A stretch of 38,927 nucleotides of DNA from an uncultured Azohydromonas sp. Its GTDB lineage: Bacteria > Pseudomonadota > Gammaproteobacteria > Burkholderiales > Burkholderiaceae_C. Numbering within the stretch: position 1 is the stretch's first letter; the number at the start of each line of letters is the position of its first letter. Location: assembly GCF_937926365.1 (NCBI RefSeq), contig NZ_CALAOH010000206.1, forward strand, positions 1-38,927, given 5' to 3'. Positions 1 through 8,898 of this stretch are shown piece after piece. A program made the translations under genes and the position numbers. The notes under the pieces were generated by a model, which saw only the letters and a list, made by a program, of their open reading frames with translations, ran no database searches and was not told where the DNA came from.

Positions 1-189
1 CGGTGCCGCCTCGGGCTCGGCGGGCTGCACCTCCACGGGCGGCGGCGCGCTTTCCTCGGGCAGCAGCACCTGCGTCGCGGCGCCCAACGGCAGCCCGGCC
101 AGCAGAGCCAGCGCCAGCAGCCGCTCGGCGCGCGGGCGCGGCAGCGTCAGGGATGGGGCGGACGGGCGGGCGTGGGCAGGCAGGCGCAA
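1..189 (-). CDS. lptD: Probable N-terminus of LPS-assembly protein LptD (partial)
   Basis: Reading the minus strand leftwards from about 189 gives an open frame that runs off the window edge. It encodes a basic, proline-rich start, then a hydrophobic stretch (LLALALLAGLPLGAA) typical of a Sec signal peptide, then an acidic Pro/Glu/Val-rich segment. No ATG or GTG is available in this frame; a TTG at 189-187 is the only reasonable start, so the 5' end is uncertain. The identification as LptD, the outer-membrane beta-barrel that inserts lipopolysaccharide, rests mainly on context: in Pseudomonas and many Burkholderiales lptD is divergent from the amgK-type kinase, as here. The visible residues show only an exported protein, so another envelope protein is possible. 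Confidence 0.5.
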   Translation of the reverse strand, partial: MRLPAHARPSAPSLTLPRPRAERLLALALLAGLPLGAATQVLLPEESAPPPVEVQPAEPEAAP

Positions 190-254
190 GGCGGCAAGGG
201 GGCTGTCGGGCCGGGCGGCGGCCGGGCCGGCGTCAGGAAGGGCGCCGGGTGCGG

Positions 255-280
255 TTCGTAAAATCCGGGCGATTATCCAT
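255..280. promoter_or_regulatory. AT-rich divergent promoter candidate between lptD and amgK
   Basis: This is the only AT-rich patch in a very GC-rich intergenic region. It holds TAAAAT at 259-264 on the plus strand and GATAAT at 276-271 on the minus strand. Both resemble sigma-70 -10 boxes and could serve the divergent amgK-like and lptD genes. No convincing -35 hexamers are visible, so this is a suggestion from composition and position only. Confidence 0.3.
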
Positions 281-337
281 GAGGGTCTGCCCGGACCCTC
301 TCCGCCCGCGGCGCCGCCGCGCCTGGCCCTGTCCCCC

Positions 338-1390
338 ATGAGCACCACCATCACCTGGACCGATCCTGCGCGCGCGCAGGCCTTCAATGCCTGGCTCGCG
401 CCGCTGGCCGCACAGCACGGGCTGCAGATGCACACCCTGCGCCCGGCCTCGGCCGACGCGAGCTTCCGCCGCTACTTCCGCATCGACAGCGCCACCGGCC
501 CCTCACGCATCGTCATGGACGCGCCTCCGCCCCAGGAGGACGTGCGGCCCTTCGTGCACATCGCCCGGCTGATCCAGGGCGCGGCCCTGAACGGCCCGGA
601 GCTGCTGGCCGTGGACGAGACCCACGGCTTCCTGCTGCTGTCCGACCTGGGCCAGCAGCTGTTCCTGGACGCGCTGCGCCAGGCTGACGCCGCGCAGGCC
701 GACGCGCTCATGCGCCAGGCCATCGCCGCGCTGGTGCAGTGGCAGGTGCGCATCGACCCCGCCACGCTGCCCAACTACGACGGCGCGCTGCTGCAGCGCG
801 AGCTGGCGCTGTTTCCGCAATGGTGCGTGCAGCGCGAGTTCGGCGTCACCTGGACCGAGGCGCAGCAGGAACAGTGGAGCCGCATCGCCGCGCTGCTGAC
901 GGCCAGCGCGCTGGCGCAGCCGCGCGTGGCGGTGCATCGCGACTGGATGCCGCGCAACCTCATGGTGGGGCCGCAGGGCCCGGGCATCCTGGACTTCCAG
1001 GACGCCGTGCGCGGCCCCGTGACCTACGACATCGCCTCGCTGCTGCGCGACGCCTTCGTTTCCTGGGACGAGGAGCGCGAGATCGACTGGGCGGTGCGCT
1101 ACTGGCAGGCCGCGCGCGAGGCCGGCGTGCCGCTGGACGGTGGCCTCAAGGAGGATTTCGGCGAGTTCTGGCGCGCGCTGGAGTACATGGGCCTGCAGCG
1201 CCACCTCAAGGTGCTGGGCATCTTCTGCCGGCTGAAGCACCGCGACGGCAAGGACCGCTACGTGCAGGACCTGCCGCGCTTCTTCGCCTACGCCACCAAG
1301 GTCGCGCTGCGCTACCGCCAACTGCAGCCGCTGCTGCCGCTGCTGGAGCCGCTGTCGGGGGCGGCGGTGGAGGCGGGGTACACGTTTTGA
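338..1390 (+). CDS. amgK: Anomeric MurNAc/GlcNAc kinase, AmgK-like phosphotransferase
   Basis: This is a 350-residue cytoplasmic kinase of the aminoglycoside-phosphotransferase fold. The catalytic loop is HRDWMPRNLM, with His at about residue 200 and Asp at 202. The metal-binding DFQDA motif follows at about 219-223. Both are in the form seen in AmgK, which phosphorylates the anomeric hydroxyl of MurNAc and GlcNAc in the peptidoglycan-recycling bypass that ends in UDP-MurNAc. Length matches the family. The ATG at 338 follows a GC-rich leader with no strong Shine-Dalgarno. Family knowledge expects murU, the nucleotidyltransferase partner, directly downstream; here the next gene is a TRAP transporter on the other strand, separated by a REP-like repeat. 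An AmpG-like muropeptide permease lies at 28132. A generic phosphotransferase with another substrate cannot be excluded. Confidence 0.85.
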   Translation: MSTTITWTDPARAQAFNAWLAPLAAQHGLQMHTLRPASADASFRRYFRIDSATGPSRIVMDAPPPQEDVRPFVHIARLIQGAALNGPELLAVDETHGFLLLSDLGQQLFLDALRQADAAQADALMRQAIAALVQWQVRIDPATLPNYDGALLQRELALFPQWCVQREFGVTWTEAQQEQWSRIAALLTASALAQPRVAVHRDWMPRNLMVGPQGPGILDFQDAVRGPVTYDIASLLRDAFVSWDEEREIDWAVRYWQAAREAGVPLDGGLKEDFGEFWRALEYMGLQRHLKVLGIFCRLKHRDGKDRYVQDLPRFFAYATKVALRYRQLQPLLPLLEPLSGAAVEAGYTF

Positions 1391-1421
1391 TTTCGGTTCT
1401 TCGTTGCGAGTGAAGTAACCC

Positions 1422-1503
1422 CGTCACACCCGCGAAGGCGGGTGTCCACGAATACCGGGCTGCAGCCCGACTCGCGTGGATGCCCGCCTTCGCGGGCATG
1501 ACG
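1422..1503. repeat. REP/BIME-like inverted-repeat element
   Basis: Two imperfectly inverted arms of 29 bp occupy 1422-1450 and 1475-1503. The outer ends read CGTCA and TGACG. Each arm is itself a small hairpin: ACACCCGC/GCGGGTGT in the left arm, and GCCCGC with its complement in the right. Between them lies a 14-bp palindrome, CGGGCTGCAGCCCG, at 1455-1468. The element fills most of the gap between the convergent amgK and dctP genes and could act as a bidirectional transcript end or mRNA stabiliser. Its arms have the same core (CCCGCGNAGGCGGG) as the element at 14595-14746, so it belongs to a dispersed family. No transposase is associated. Confidence 0.85.
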
Positions 1504-1566
1504 AGGGAATATTTCAGCGTCGCTCAAGACCCGAAAGAATTGAAAAGGCGCTGCCGCGGCGGCGCC

Positions 1567-2607
1567 TTACTTCTTGCGCGCCGCCACGGCCGCCTCGGCC
1601 TTGGCCACCAGGGCCTCGCCCACGGTCTTCTTCCACTTGTCGTAGACCGGGCGCGTGGCCTTGGCGAAGGCTTCGCGCTCGGCGGCCGACAGCTTCACCA
1701 CGCTCACGCCGTTGGCGGCGATGTCCTTGAGCACCGCCGGCTCGGCGTCGGCCAGGCCCTTGCGCGCGATCTCGATCTGCTGCTTGCCCGCGTCCACCGC
1801 GGCCTGGCGCACGATGTCGCGGTCGGCCGGGGTCCAGCTCTCCCACACGTCGCGGTTGACCACGAAGATCAGCGGATCGGCCATGTAGCCCCACACCGTC
1901 AGGTGCTTCTGCGCCACGGTGTGCAGCTTGGCGGCGGTGTAGATGGACAGCGGGTTCTCCTGCCCATCCACCGCGCCGCTGGCCAGCGCGGGCTGCGCGT
2001 CGGCCCAGCTCATCTGCGTGGGGTTGGCGCCCAGCGCGGTGAAGGTGTCGATGAACAGCGGCGAGCCCACCACGCGCAGCTTCAGGCCCTTGAGGTCCTC
2101 GGGCTTGCGGATGTCGCGCTTGGAGTTGCTCAGCTCGCGGAAGCCGTTCTCGCCCCAAGCCAGCGGCACCACGCCGCCCTTTTCCAGCGCCTTGAAGATG
2201 TCCTTGCCCGGCTCGCCCTGGGTGATGGCGTCGATGGCGGCGTAGTCGGGCATCAGGAAGGGCAGCGAGAACAGGTTGAGTTCCTTGACCTGCGGCGACC
2301 AGTTGATGGTGGAGCCGATGGCCATGTCGATCACGCCCTGGCGGATGGCGGTGAGCTCGCGCGTCTGGTCGCCCTGCACCAGCGACGTGCCGGGGTAGAG
2401 CTTGATGTTGATGCGCCCGCTGGTGCGCTGCTTGACCAGGTCGGCCCAGATCTCGCCGCCCTTGCCCCAGGGGAAGGCCGTGCCCAGCACCAGCGACATC
2501 TTGTATTCGGGCTTGTAGTTGGCGGGCACCTGGGCCTGGGCGCTGCCCAGCGACAGGACGGCGGCCAGCGCGGTGGCAGCGGCGGCGAACAGATTGCGGC
2601 GTTTCAT
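1567..2607 (-). CDS. dctP: TRAP transporter solute-binding protein, DctP family
   Basis: The protein has 346 residues. A classical signal peptide (basic MKRRN, hydrophobic Ala/Leu core, SAQA cleavage site near residue 25) leads into a periplasmic DctP-fold receptor. Family features visible include GTAFPWGKGGEIWAD near the start, a run of G-V-I-D-M-A-I-G, and WGENGFRELSN followed by the PEDLKGLKLRV block, which contains the conserved Arg region that binds a substrate carboxylate. The receptor would deliver an organic acid to the DctQM membrane pair encoded upstream. A strong ribosome-binding site (AAGGAGA) precedes the ATG. It is the last gene of a Q-M-P operon and ends shortly before the REP-like element. 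The substrate cannot be named from sequence. Confidence 0.92.
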   Translation of the reverse strand: MKRRNLFAAAATALAAVLSLGSAQAQVPANYKPEYKMSLVLGTAFPWGKGGEIWADLVKQRTSGRINIKLYPGTSLVQGDQTRELTAIRQGVIDMAIGSTINWSPQVKELNLFSLPFLMPDYAAIDAITQGEPGKDIFKALEKGGVVPLAWGENGFRELSNSKRDIRKPEDLKGLKLRVVGSPLFIDTFTALGANPTQMSWADAQPALASGAVDGQENPLSIYTAAKLHTVAQKHLTVWGYMADPLIFVVNRDVWESWTPADRDIVRQAAVDAGKQQIEIARKGLADAEPAVLKDIAANGVSVVKLSAAEREAFAKATRPVYDKWKKTVGEALVAKAEAAVAARKK

Positions 2608-2656
2608 CTCGTGCAGTCTCCTTGGAGGGGTTCTTGAACAGGGAAGGGGGGCTTCT

Positions 2657-3955
2657 TCAGTAGCCCAGGCGCTGCGGCAGCCACAGCGCCAGCGGCGGGA
2701 AGGCGATCACCGCCAGCATCGCCAGGCCCATGGCCAGCAGCAGCCACAGCACCCAGGGAATCGTGGACTCCATGCGCACGCCCGCGATGCGGCAGGACAC
2801 CATCAGGTTCACCGCCATCGGCGGCGTGAACTGGCCCAGCGCCACCAGCAGCGTCAGGATCACGCCGAACCACACCGGGTCCCAGCGGAAGGCCTGCACC
2901 AGCGGCAGCAGCAGCGGCACGAAGATCAGGAAGATGGAGATGCCGTCGAGGAACATGCCCGCCACGATCAGCACCAGCACCACCAGCGCCATCACGCCCC
3001 ACTCGCCCAGGCCGGACTGGACGATGGCCTGCGTGATCGGGTCGATGACGGAAAGCGTGGAGAGCGCGTAGGCGAAGATCCCGGCCAGCGCCACCACCAT
3101 CATGATCACGGCCGAGGTTTCGGCCGCCTCGCGCAGGATCGGGAACAGGTCGCGCAGGCCGATGGTGCGGTGCACCGCCATGCCCACGAACAGTCCGTAG
3201 AACACCGCCACCACGGCGGCCTCGGTGGGCGTGAACCAGCCCGCGCGCATGCCGCCCAGGATCAGCACCGGCGCGGCCAGCCCCCAGGACGCTTCCTTGA
3301 GCGCCGGCCAGAACGCCGGCCGCGGCAGCTTGGCTTCCGCCCCGCCCATGCCGTGGCGCCGCGCCAGCCACACCGCCGGGATGATCAGCGCCAGCCCGGC
3401 GAGCACGCCCGGCACCATGCCGGCGGCGAAGAGGGCCGGCACCGAGGCGCCGGGCACCATCACCGAGTAGACGATGAAGGCCACCGAGGGCGGGATGAGG
3501 ATGTCCGTGGCCGCCGCCGCGCCGACCACGCTGGCGGAGTAGGCGCCCGGGTAGCCCGCGCGCGCCATGGCCGCGATCATCACGCTGCCCACCGCCGCGG
3601 CCGTGGCCGGGCCCGAGCCGGAGATGCCGCCCAGGAACATCGCCACGGCAATCGCCACCAGCGGCAGCATGCCGGGGCCGCGCCCGACGATGGCTATGGC
3701 GAAGTTCACCAGCCGCTGCGCCACGCCGGAGCGGTCGAAGATGGAGCCCACCAGCACGAACATCGGGATCGCCAGCAGCGGGTACTTGGACAGCCCGGCG
3801 TAGAAGTTCTGCGGCAGCGCCAGCAGGCCGAAGAACTGCGTCGTGGTGTTGGACAGCGCGATGGCGGCACCGCCGCCGATGGCCAGCGCCACGCCGATGG
3901 GCACGCCCAGCAGCATCAGCCCGATGAAGAGGGCGAACAGCAGCGCGGCGATCAT
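2657..3955 (-). CDS. dctM: TRAP transporter large permease subunit, DctM family
   Basis: The product is a 432-residue, highly hydrophobic protein starting MIAALLFALFIGLMLLG, with about twelve predicted membrane segments. Family landmarks are GGISGSGPATAAAVGS in the first half and FTPTEAAVVAVFYGLFVGM in the second. DctM is the sodium-coupled channel subunit of TRAP transporters. The ATG at 3955-3953 overlaps the dctQ stop in an ATGA arrangement, indicating translational coupling; an open frame continues upstream inside dctQ but that part is not coding in this frame. A 49-bp gap carrying a good Shine-Dalgarno separates it from dctP. Together with its neighbours it forms a complete three-component TRAP system. 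Confidence 0.93.
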   Translation of the reverse strand: MIAALLFALFIGLMLLGVPIGVALAIGGGAAIALSNTTTQFFGLLALPQNFYAGLSKYPLLAIPMFVLVGSIFDRSGVAQRLVNFAIAIVGRGPGMLPLVAIAVAMFLGGISGSGPATAAAVGSVMIAAMARAGYPGAYSASVVGAAAATDILIPPSVAFIVYSVMVPGASVPALFAAGMVPGVLAGLALIIPAVWLARRHGMGGAEAKLPRPAFWPALKEASWGLAAPVLILGGMRAGWFTPTEAAVVAVFYGLFVGMAVHRTIGLRDLFPILREAAETSAVIMMVVALAGIFAYALSTLSVIDPITQAIVQSGLGEWGVMALVVLVLIVAGMFLDGISIFLIFVPLLLPLVQAFRWDPVWFGVILTLLVALGQFTPPMAVNLMVSCRIAGVRMESTIPWVLWLLLAMGLAMLAVIAFPPLALWLPQRLGY

Positions 3956-4494
3956 TGGCCGGCTCCCTTGCACGCGTTGCGCAGGAACAGGCCGAAGGCG
4001 CGCAGCGCGATGGCGAAGGACAGCACCGGCAGCCAGATCGAGTACCACCACTTGGGCAGCCCGATGCCGGGCGTCGTCTCCTCGAAGCGGTATTCGTCCC
4101 ACACCAGGCGGACGCTCAGGCCCGCGAGCGCCAGGAAGAACAGCGTCGAGCACAGCGCGCCGATGCGCGCCAGGCGCCGGCGGCGCTCGGCCGAGCCGCT
4201 CTCGCTGAAGTACTCGATCTTGATGTGGCGGTCGCGCGCCATGGCGGCGCAGCCGCCGGCCAGCGTCACGACGATGAGCAGGAAGACGGAGATCTCCTCC
4301 GTCCAGGCCAGCGACTGGTCGGTGAGGTAGCGCACCAGCACGTTGGCGAAGGTGATCAGGCACAGCGCGCCCATGCACAGCACCGCCAGCCAGTCCTCCA
4401 GGGCCAGCGGCACCTTGACTTTCACATCCTCGGGGGCTTCGTCGATCAGGGTCTCCGAGGGCAGCGGCGCATCGGCGGGGGCGTCGGGCTTCAT
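3952..4494 (-). CDS. dctQ: TRAP transporter small permease subunit, DctQ family
   Basis: This is a protein of about 180 residues with four membrane helices and the DctQ hallmarks FANVLVRYL and SLAWTEEISVFLLIVV in the first half. The N-terminus is acidic and cytoplasmic. DctQ supports DctM in the membrane of TRAP carriers. It is the first gene of the operon and overlaps dctM by four bases (ATGA). I place the start at the ATG at 4494; a GTG two codons upstream (4500) is equally possible, and neither has a clear ribosome-binding site. An AT-rich patch near 4541-4551, reading TAACAAT on the minus strand, may mark the promoter. Confidence 0.88.
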   Translation of the reverse strand: MKPDAPADAPLPSETLIDEAPEDVKVKVPLALEDWLAVLCMGALCLITFANVLVRYLTDQSLAWTEEISVFLLIVVTLAGGCAAMARDRHIKIEYFSESGSAERRRRLARIGALCSTLFFLALAGLSVRLVWDEYRFEETTPGIGLPKWWYSIWLPVLSFAIALRAFGLFLRNACKGAGQ

Positions 4495-4645
4495 GGTCAC
4501 GCAGGGCCCGGCGACGACCGGGCCGATTCAGGCAAAGACCACGATTGTTACCGGTTGCGCGGTGCCGTCCCTGTGGGCGTTGCTTAGGACGCTATGTGCG
4601 TCGAGCAGCCTGCCTGCGCCCACGGGCAGGCAGGCCGCTTCGGGC

Positions 4646-6115
<1,470 letters not shown>

Positions 6116-6262
6116 GGCGGGCTCCGGGAGGGGATTCAACCCATTCTAGGAGCCGCCTTTTTCACTCCTGGCGGCGGCGGGAAGGGCCAACCGCAACGGG
6201 GCGCTGTCGCTCAGCCCTGCAGGCCGCGCCCTCGCAGAGCTCGAGCCCTTCGCTGCCCGCGC

Positions 6263-6282
6263 GAGCGTGCGCAGGCACGCTC
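6263..6282 (-). terminator. Hairpin at the 3' end of metX-metW
   Basis: An 8-bp perfect stem, GAGCGTGC/GCACGCTC, with a 4-base loop begins about 13 bases after the metW stop in the direction of transcription. There is no T-run, so it may be a stability hairpin or part of a Rho-dependent end rather than a full intrinsic terminator. Confidence 0.4.
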
Positions 6283-6295
6283 GGCTGGTGGCAGC

Positions 6296-6880
6296 TCAGC
6301 CCCGCTCCAGCCTGAACACCGCCGTGCTCGCCATCAGGTTCGGCCACGCGTCCACCTTGCGCCCATTGTGCAGCCCGAAGGACTGCAGCACCCGCAGCCC
6401 ACACTGCCCGGCCAGCACCTCGAAGTCGGCGAAGGTGCCGACGCGGATGTTGGGCGTGTCGTACCACTGGTAGGGCAGCGTCTTGGTCACGGGCATGCGC
6501 CCGCGCAGCACCGAGAAGCGGTTGGGCCAGTGCGCGAAGTTCGGGAAGCTCACGATCGCGCTGCGTCCCACGCGCGCCGTCTCGCGCAGCAGCTCGGCCG
6601 TGTTGCGCAGGTGCTGCAGCGTGTCGAGCTGCAGCACCACGTCGAAGCTGCCGTCGCGGAACAGCCCCAGGCCCTCGTCCAGGTTGCGCTGGATGACGTT
6701 GACGCCGCGCTTGACGCACTCCAGCACCTTCGCGTCGTCGATCTCCACCCCGTAGCCGGTGCAGCCGCGCTCGTCGCGCAGCAGTGCCAGCAGCGCGCCG
6801 TTGCCACAGCCCAGGTCCAGCACGCGGCTGCCCTTGGGCACCAGCTCGGCGATCAGCGCCATGGCTTGCCGGTCGCTCAT
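6296..6880 (-). CDS. metW: Methionine biosynthesis protein MetW
   Basis: The 194-residue protein has a class I methyltransferase fold and ends at the usual MetW length. The SAM-binding motif VLDLGCGNGALL is at about residues 20-31, and the acidic motif II (GVEIDD) follows. The downstream stretch SFPNFAHWPNRFSVLRGRMP, and LPYQWYDTPNIR after it, is diagnostic of MetW rather than a generic methyltransferase. MetW acts with MetX in the homoserine acylation step of methionine synthesis and is needed for full MetX function in several proteobacteria. Its ATG overlaps the metX stop (ATGA), so the two are translationally coupled and fall under the same SAM-II riboswitch. Confidence 0.95.
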   Translation of the reverse strand: MSDRQAMALIAELVPKGSRVLDLGCGNGALLALLRDERGCTGYGVEIDDAKVLECVKRGVNVIQRNLDEGLGLFRDGSFDVVLQLDTLQHLRNTAELLRETARVGRSAIVSFPNFAHWPNRFSVLRGRMPVTKTLPYQWYDTPNIRVGTFADFEVLAGQCGLRVLQSFGLHNGRKVDAWPNLMASTAVFRLERG

Positions 6881-8052
6881 GCAGCCTCCCTTTGGCTCAC
6901 GGCCACGGCCGGGGCGGTGATGGCCTCGGCCTCCGCCGCCACGCGCTCGAAGTAGGCGCGCACCACGCCGTGGTAGCGCGGGTCCTCCAGCAGGAAGGCG
7001 TCGTGGCCGTGCGGAGCGTCGATCTCCGCGTAGGCCACGTCACGGCCGTTGTCCAGCAGCGCCTGCACGATCTCGCGCGAGCGCAGCGGCGAGAAGCGCC
7101 AGTCGGTGGTGAAGCTCACCACCAGGAATTTCGCCGTGGCCTTGGCCATCGCGGCGGACAGGTCGCCGCCGTGCTCGCGCGCCGGGTCGAAGTAGTCCAG
7201 CGCGCGCGTGATCAGCAGGTACGTGTTGGCGTCGAAGTACTCGCTGAACTTGTCGCCCTGGTAGCGCAGGTAGCTCTCGATCTGGAACTCGATCTGCTGC
7301 GTGCTGTAGGCCAGCTCCGCGGCGCGCAGCGCACGGCCGAACTTGGCTTCCATCGAGTCGTCGGACAGGTACGTGATGTGGCCGATCATCCGCGCCACGC
7401 GCAACCCGCGCTGCGGCACCACGCCGTGGGCATAGAAGTGGCCGCCGTGGAACTCGGGGTCGGTGCAGATGGCCCGGCGCGCCACTTCGTTGAAGGCAAT
7501 GTTCTGCGCCGAGAGGTTCGGCGCGCTGGCGATCACCAGCGCGTGGCGCAGGCGCTGCGGGTGCTGGATGCTCCAGCTCAGCGCCTGCATGCCGCCCAGG
7601 CTGCCGCCGATCACGGCCGCGAGCTGCTCGATGCCCAGCGCGTCCAGCAGCCGCGCCTGCGCGTTGACCCAGTCTTCCACCGTCACCACCGGGAAGTCCG
7701 AGCCCCAGGGCTGACCGGTGGCCGGGTTGATGTCCTTCGGCCCGGTGGAGCCGAAGCAGGAGCCCGGATTGTTGACACCGATGACGAAGAAGCGGTTCGT
7801 GTCCAGCGGCTTGCCCGGACCGATCAGGTTGTCCCACCAACCTTCGCTCTTCTCCTGCCCGGCGTAGGTGCCGGCGACGTGGTGGCTGGCGTTGAGCGCG
7901 TGGCACACCAGCACGGCGTTGCTGCGCGCGGCGTTGAGCGTGCCGTAGGTCTCATACGTCAGCGTGTAGTCCGGCAGCTGCGCGCCGCTCTTGAGCGGCA
8001 GCGGCTGCGAAAAATGCATGCGCTGCGGCGTGACATGCCCTATAGAACCCAT
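6877..8052 (-). CDS. metX: Homoserine O-acyltransferase MetX
   Basis: This is a 391-residue alpha/beta-hydrolase enzyme that acylates homoserine with acetyl- or succinyl-CoA, the first committed step of methionine synthesis. The nucleophile elbow GGSLGGMQAL places Ser at about 151, with Asp317 (FTTDWRFSP) and His350 (PHGHDAFL) completing the triad. NPGSCFGSTGPKDINP is the conserved loop of MetX. Motifs alone do not settle acetyl versus succinyl specificity; many proteobacterial MetX enzymes use succinyl-CoA. I place the start at the ATG at 8052, just after a polypurine GGAGG at a rather long distance; the frame stays open upstream through the riboswitch, but that part is non-coding leader. 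The gene is controlled by a SAM-II riboswitch and terminator. Confidence 0.95.
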   Translation of the reverse strand: MGSIGHVTPQRMHFSQPLPLKSGAQLPDYTLTYETYGTLNAARSNAVLVCHALNASHHVAGTYAGQEKSEGWWDNLIGPGKPLDTNRFFVIGVNNPGSCFGSTGPKDINPATGQPWGSDFPVVTVEDWVNAQARLLDALGIEQLAAVIGGSLGGMQALSWSIQHPQRLRHALVIASAPNLSAQNIAFNEVARRAICTDPEFHGGHFYAHGVVPQRGLRVARMIGHITYLSDDSMEAKFGRALRAAELAYSTQQIEFQIESYLRYQGDKFSEYFDANTYLLITRALDYFDPAREHGGDLSAAMAKATAKFLVVSFTTDWRFSPLRSREIVQALLDNGRDVAYAEIDAPHGHDAFLLEDPRYHGVVRAYFERVAAEAEAITAPAVAVSQREAA

Positions 8053-8077
8053 GGATGAAACCCGTCCCTCCAGAAGC

Positions 8078-8112
8078 AAAAAACCCGGCGTCGCTGAAAG
8101 CGGACACCGGGT
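8078..8112 (-). terminator. Intrinsic terminator in the metX leader
   Basis: On the minus strand a long hairpin with arms ACCCGGTGTC and GACGCCGGGT (one G-U pair), extended by CGCT/AGCG around a TTC loop with one bulged base, is followed immediately by six T residues. It lies between the SAM-II aptamer and the metX start, which fits transcription attenuation by the riboswitch. Confidence 0.85.
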
Positions 8113-8120
8113 CTGGGCGT

Positions 8121-8172
8121 CCCTCTTTAGCTGCATTTGTTGAGCGCCCGCAATCCGGAACAAATCGGCGCT
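8121..8172 (-). promoter_or_regulatory. SAM-II (SAM-alpha) riboswitch aptamer upstream of metX
   Basis: Read on the minus strand, this 52-base segment matches the SAM-II pattern closely. P1 forms between AGCGCC (8172-8167) and GGCGCT (8148-8143). Loop 1 carries GATTTG..CCG.ATTGC. The P2 pseudoknot forms between ATTTGTT (8165-8159) and AACAAAT (8141-8135), and the conserved 3' segment is AAATGCAGCTAAAGAGGG. SAM-II RNAs bind S-adenosylmethionine and switch off methionine genes. The position just downstream of a TATACT -10 box and upstream of a terminator and metX supports the call. The unit should repress metX-metW when SAM is abundant. Confidence 0.93.
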
Positions 8173-8180
8173 GAAGGGAC

Positions 8181-8186
8181 AGTATA
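8181..8186 (-). promoter_or_regulatory. -10 box of the metX promoter
   Basis: TATACT on the minus strand is a near-consensus sigma-70 -10 box. It would start transcription at about 8175, so the SAM-II P1 helix would begin almost at the first transcribed base. The -35 region is GC-rich and weak. Confidence 0.6.
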
Positions 8187-8251
8187 GGCGACACGCGCCA
8201 CCGTCCCGGGCCGCGGCGCCCTGGCAGCGCCTGCGGCAGATCAACCGTTCT

Positions 8252-8869
8252 TCAGCCCTTGGGCACGGCGGTGGCGATGAAGCTCGCGCGCGCTTCGAGC
8301 TTGTCCGACAGGCGCGCCAGGTTGGGATGGTCGCCGCGCCAGTCGATGTGCGGGAAGCGGAAGGTGAGATAGCCCACCGCGCAGCCCACGGCGATATCGG
8401 CCAGCGAAAAATGGTTGTGCACGCACCAGGCGTCGTCGCCCAGCGCCTGCGACAGGGCCTTGAGCGCGCTGTGCACGCGCGCCATCTGGCGGTCCACCCA
8501 GGCCGGGCTGCGCTGGGCCTCGCTGCGGCCAGCCCAGGTCAGCTCAAGCCGCGCCAGGATCGACGCGTCCAGCAGCCCATCGGCCAGCGCCTCGATGGTG
8601 CGCACCTCGGCGCGCTCGCGGCCCGTGGCCGGAATCAGCCGCCCCACCGGCGAGAGCGTGTCCACGTACTCCACGATCACGCGCGAGTCGTACACCGGCT
8701 CGCCGGACTCCGTGATCAGGCAGGGCACCTTGCCCAGCGGGTTGGAGGCCAGGATCGCGTCGCTGTTCCAAACGTCTTCCTGCAGAAACTGGTAGTCCAG
8801 CTTCTTCTCCGCCATCACGACGCGCACCTTGCGCACGTAGGGGCTGGTGAGCGATCCGATGAGCTTCAT
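8252..8869 (-). CDS. Glutathione S-transferase family protein
   Basis: This is a 205-residue soluble GST. The N-terminal thioredoxin-like domain starts MKLIGSLTSPYVRKV, with Ser9 in the usual active-site position, and continues with NPLGKVPCLI (cis-Pro) and the glutathione gamma-glutamyl contact YDSRVIVEYVD. The all-helical C-terminal domain has FSLADIAVGCAVGYL, the N-capping box motif. Such proteins conjugate glutathione to electrophiles or reduce peroxides; the substrate is unknown. It lies between the metX promoter and the codA-like gene on the same strand. The 29-bp gap to the divergently placed 3' neighbourhood contains no obvious own operon partner, so it is probably expressed alone. 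Confidence 0.9.
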   Translation of the reverse strand: MKLIGSLTSPYVRKVRVVMAEKKLDYQFLQEDVWNSDAILASNPLGKVPCLITESGEPVYDSRVIVEYVDTLSPVGRLIPATGRERAEVRTIEALADGLLDASILARLELTWAGRSEAQRSPAWVDRQMARVHSALKALSQALGDDAWCVHNHFSLADIAVGCAVGYLTFRFPHIDWRGDHPNLARLSDKLEARASFIATAVPKG

Positions 8870-8898
8870 GCCTGCCTGTGTTTGTGTTGGGGCCGATT

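Noticed and set aside
1480..2637. Plus-strand open frame beginning in the REP-like element and covering dctP
   Set aside because: Its sequence is a His/Gln/Arg/Leu-rich antisense translation and starts within repeat DNA.
2519..4330. Long plus-strand open frame of about 600 codons opposite the TRAP genes
   Set aside because: Its translation is rich in His, Arg, Gln and Ala with no domain, the usual antisense image of GC-rich genes. The minus strand encodes clear DctM and DctQ.
4608..4635. Hairpin GCCTGCCTGC / GCAGGCAGGC between the M20 gene and dctQ
   Set aside because: It has no T-run and lies between the 3' end of one minus-strand gene and the 5' end of another, so a terminator call is not supported.
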